The notes beneath the pieces were generated by a model. The model had not been told where the DNA came from. It saw nothing but the letters and a program-made list of their open reading frames with translations, and did no database searches. From Sipunculus nudus (taxonomy: Eukaryota; Annelida; Sipuncula; Golfingiida; Sipunculidae), in the NCBI GenBank assembly GCA_026874595.1, contig CM049307.1, forward strand, positions 52,325,370-52,389,369: 64,000 nt of DNA. Reading direction: 5' to 3'. Below, piece after piece: positions 60,668 through 64,000 of the stretch. How positions within the stretch are numbered: position 1 is the first letter of the stretch; the number at the start of each line of letters is the position of its first letter. A program made the translations under genes and the position numbers.

Positions 60668-60955
60668 TATCCGCCAAAACAGAGTTTTGCTCTTTTTCTA
60701 CTATGTGTTCATTTGTGCATAAGTGACTGTACATCTGTGAATATTCTTTGATGAAGTTCCTGAATCCAGGTCATGTGCTGGATCCACACCAAAATTTAAT
60801 CAATTTTTCATTGGCCCATTCCTGGAATGCCCTGAAAATTTCATCATATATCATTCATGATTGTGTGAGTTACACTGTAAACAAATACACAAACATACAC
60901 ACAGACAAACACATGAATGGGGATGGACACATTCCCTCCTGGCAGAGGCAATAAT
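60668..60955 (+). mobile_element. Hairpin-started short element (TCCGCC family)
   Basis: It starts TCCGCCAAAAC-AGA-GTTTTGC, a 6 bp-arm hairpin at 60675-60689. It continues with CTGAATCCAGGTCATGTGCT and a (CA)-rich run (CACACAGACAAACACATGAA). It ends CCTCCTGGCAGAGGCAATAAT with a short CCTC/GAGG hairpin. A diverged copy is at 6421-6802. Confidence 0.6.
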
Positions 60956-61924
60956 ATACCACAGGAGATCCCCAACCTCTTACAACAGTAATGAAGTAAT
61001 TCTTCTCTGAATCACCAGATACTAAAATGAAACCTTTGAGGATTCAAGATATGAGATGCTTATAAAACCAGGAATGAAAAATTGAACTTCCCAGCTCTTT
61101 CATGTGTTACACTGAATGGATCAATTTTGATAAGTAATCCTGGAGATAAGAACAGGGGTTGCTGTGCCTAAAGTAAGGTCACCTAACAGTGTGCTGTAGC
61201 CTGCATCTGTTTTCACTTGATAAGCATTCAGTGGGCACTTTGCTGGCTGGGGGTTGACCTGATACCATTGATGAATTAAACATGGGTTTAAATACCAGGG
61301 ATGAAAACAGCCAGGCTGAGTCTGACTCATATTGTCAGTTACTGCAGATAAATGTCTGACATCAGCTTGACTTGTTGTAGGTGGCCTTCAAGACCAATTT
61401 GTTTTCTATATGACGCCTTATAAATATACCCTAGGTTAGCACTGGTGCAGAAAATTTTTATCCATCCTAGAAGTATCACAAGGACCAGAAAGACGCCTTG
61501 ATTTTCACCAAATCCAGCTGAAACTCTTCGAAAGTGTTCCAATTAAAATGTCCTGGGGGGGTGTTTCCAGTGGTTAAAGAAAGAAGATAGTTAAGGAATA
61601 CTGTGAACGCATCAGATGATCCAATTCTGAAGTTTATACACATTTCATGTTTTAATGATTATCATAATAAAGTTTATTAGTGTAATATAACTTTAAGCTG
61701 TACTTAGATATCACTCTTGACTCTTTTTTTCAATTCACACAAAAATCATACATAAAGGAGGATTCAAATATTATCCAGCCAAGAGGAAGAGGTATTGTGT
61801 TGTGTCTGTATAAACTCAAAGTTCCTTGCCACTGACTATATGTTGGTGTCTGTATTTTCACTTGTTTGCCGAGAGTTCAAAATGGAGGTCTGGTAAGGTA
61901 TGACTGTGGTCCATTGTTCATGTT

Positions 61925-62450
61925 TTTCTGATTAGCTAAGAATTCAATGCAGAAGCCTTGCCAGCTGTAACAGCCCAAAATGGCTCCTGTTTTAATACTG
62001 ATGTTTTCTGTTTTAGCCAAGAGTCAATGTTGAGGCCTCATCAGTGATGGCTGCCTTACATAAATGGCTCTTGTTTCAATGTATATGTATTTCCTGTTAG
62101 CCAGGAATAAGGCCTTGCTGGCTGTGGCTACCCTACATGGCTCATGTTTCAATGTTGATGTTTTTCCTTTTACTAGTTTTAGCCAAGAAATAAGGCCTTG
62201 CTGGCTGTGGCTACCCTACATGGCTCATGTTTCAGTGTTGATTTTTTTTCCTTTTAGCCAAGAAATAAGGCCTTGCTGGCTGTGGCTACCCTACATGGCT
62301 CATGTTTCATTGTTGATGTTTTTCCTTTTTTTTTTTTTTTTTTTAAGCTAAGAATTCAGTACCGAGGCCTCATCGGTGGGAGTTCCTTTATATGATTAAT
62401 GATCCAAGGTGTATGTTTTCCCTTTTAGCCAAGAATTCAATGCTGAGGCC
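61925..62450 (+). repeat. ~80 bp tandem array, 5-6 copies
   Basis: The phrase TGGCTC(A/C)TGTTTCA recurs near 62065, 62138, 62222 and 62297. Copies carry AGCCAAGAA(T/A)(T/A), then AAGGCCTTGCTGGCTGTGGC and CCCTACATGGCTC. The middle three are almost identical, the outer ones diverged. The 95-codon open frame at 62064-62351 reads through the array and is not a gene. Confidence 0.85.
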
Positions 62451-62918
62451 TGGTTACCCTAACATGGGAGCCACAGTAAATACAGCCAGCAGCAGACAGC
62501 CAGTCAGAAACAGCACTGCCCAGCCAGGTACCCATTTCAGAATGCATCCTTTAACCTTGGCTGCTGACAGGACTGGTATCATTGCTTGCTGTTCTAACAG
62601 TCTCATAATAACTTTAAAAACAATCAGACCACTAATTGCTGGTCATTATTCTCTTATCATTTAACTGGCATGGGATGGAACTTGTAAAACTTATAAAGTC
62701 GCTGTATAATATAAGCAGATGCATAACTCCCTTGTTTATTGCTCTCTCCTGCTTCATCTGTAAAGTCTCAGCTACACCTCATTAAAGGTCTTGTGCTTCT
62801 GATATTTGCATGACAAACTAACATTTCCAAGTTAACAATGTCTGAGGACAAATTGTTTTATGTTGTATGTTTTTCCAGTAAGTGGAATTACCATCAATTA
62901 TTGCATTCTTAATTACAG

Positions 62919-62968
62919 ATGATTTTGAACACAAGAGTTTTAACACTTTGTCATGGCATGAAAATATG
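62919..62968 (+). CDS. Possible SAM gene exon, tentative
   Basis: 50 nt after acceptor CTTAATTACAG, starting in phase 1 as the exon at 54232 requires. It encodes DDFEHKSFNTLSWHENM. The donor GTCTAT is weak, so the right edge is uncertain. Confidence 0.25.
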
Positions 62969-63303
62969 GTCTATAGATAACTTTCTTCCATGATCTGTTT
63001 ATTATTTTCCAACTTTGCCAGTGTTTTCAGTCAATATTGTTTTATGGTTTATCCTTTTTAATACTCCCCCACCCCAAGGTGCGCCAGCCCCACGGCCCTG
63101 TTTATATACCAGGCTGAAATGTCAAAAGTAGAATGTCCTTCATTGAAATTATTTAAGCTGCCTGTGTCAACCATTAAAAATCATTAAAAAGAAATGAAAT
63201 TCTAAATGTTAAATTGCTTTGAATGAATCAATTTTTTAAAAACGATGAAAAGTCAGGAAATATGATTATTGGTTGAGAAATGATTATTAAATATACAGAG
63301 AAA

Positions 63304-63357
63304 CCTCTGAAATAAGACCACCTGTGGGACTGGCTAAAAGTGGTCTTAACTCAGAGG
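63304..63357. repeat. Imperfect fold-back, possible transposon end remnant
   Basis: The arms CCTCTGAAATAAGACCAC and GTGGTCTTAACTCAGAGG pair at 16 of 18 positions with an 18 bp loop. The phrase resembles inverted ends of Tigger-like elements. Confidence 0.55.
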
Positions 63358-63527
63358 TGGTCAATAAGACAAATGATCTTTCAGACTGGTTCCTCTGTAC
63401 ATGCAAGTGATTGTTGTCTGCTAATCAAATATGGTGGAATTGCTTTGTAAAACATGAGAATGGTCTTGTGCTGGTTTTGGATGGATTTGCAGAAAGGCAT
63501 AATTAACTAATGATTGCACTTGTGGAT

Positions 63528-63815
63528 ATATTTTCATTGAGTGTACATAACATGAGTGGCAAGCTTAGAAGGAGAATTCTCAGGTGATATTTACGTAGAG
63601 TTATTACAAGACGGAACACAGTGAGTTTCATGACATGTGCATAGCGTTTTCTCTGGCTTTTTAGAAGAGATATTTCATTGAGTGTACATATCAGCAGTGG
63701 CAAGCTTTAAAGGAGAATTCTCAGGTGATATTTACGTAGAGTTATTACAAGATGGAACTCAGTGAGTTTCATGACATGTGCATTGCATTTTCTCTGGCTT
63801 TATTGACGAGATAAA
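63528..63815. repeat. Tandem duplication, ~142 bp x 2
   Basis: Two near-identical copies of ATTTCATTGAGTGTACATA-type sequence containing GGAGAATTCTCAGGTGATAT, TTACGTAGAGTTATTACAAG and CATGACATGTGCAT. Few differences, so the duplication is recent. Confidence 0.9.
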
Positions 63816-64000
63816 TCCTCAGTTAATGTGTCATAGGCACATGTTCTAACATGGGCAGTGATGTGAAGTACGGCACTAAATGACAGCCCGGCATTCTGAC
63901 AGAGCTGCTATAAAAACTCCAGCAGTGCTGTGATGGGGGTGACATGTGTGATAAAAGTGGGCCAAGGGAAGGAGTTTTAGAGTCATCAAATACCCAAAAT

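Overview
The window reads as AT-rich nuclear DNA of an invertebrate animal, most likely a mollusc and probably a bivalve (inference). Genes are split into short exons with GT..AG introns. Most of the space is intron or intergenic DNA packed with short non-autonomous transposons, tandem repeats and poly-C/poly-G tracts. There is no operon structure and no CRISPR array.

Three gene loci can be supported. (1) At the left edge on the minus strand is the 5' end of a secreted or membrane protein gene: a signal-peptide exon (1745-1814), an 8-cysteine EGF-like exon (954-1079) and the start of a kringle-like domain (148-1, running off the window). All junctions are phase 1. (2) A complete seven-exon MBOAT7 (lysophosphatidylinositol acyltransferase) gene runs on the minus strand from 29164 to 12900. 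Its exons join in phase into 464 codons plus stop, and both MBOAT catalytic residues are present. (3) A SAM-domain gene starts on the plus strand at 29584, divergent from MBOAT7. The 419 bp between the two start codons holds a GTCACGTGAC E-box. Two SAM exons are clear. Five further micro-exons (38296, 41850, 53524, 54232, 62919) are possible but weakly supported.

The rest is mobile and repetitive DNA. 3.2-4.3 kb holds a decayed retroelement ORF1-like gene (minus) and 8.2-10.4 kb a decayed non-LTR reverse transcriptase (plus). MBOAT7 intron 6 carries two neighbouring pogo/Tigger-type elements with TA target duplications (13864-14669 and 14932-16068), the second keeping a transposase tail. MBOAT7 intron 5 has a ~146 bp tandem array rich in AGGTCA half-sites. 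A ~3.1 kb element is present twice in inverted orientation, 24 kb apart (22039-25159 and 49488-52656), flanking the MBOAT7/SAM promoter. At least six element families in the window share one layout: a 5' hairpin, often a (GTCY)n stretch, often internal tandem repeats, then a 3' end that repeats one hairpin arm, usually with a second hairpin. This resembles the HINE/pearl-type (Helitron-related) elements of bivalves.

The most rewarding observations are this shared hairpin-bounded architecture, the inverted 3.1 kb pair, the EGF-kringle gene start, and a tRNA-like repeat with a triplicated A-box segment near 32.6 kb.
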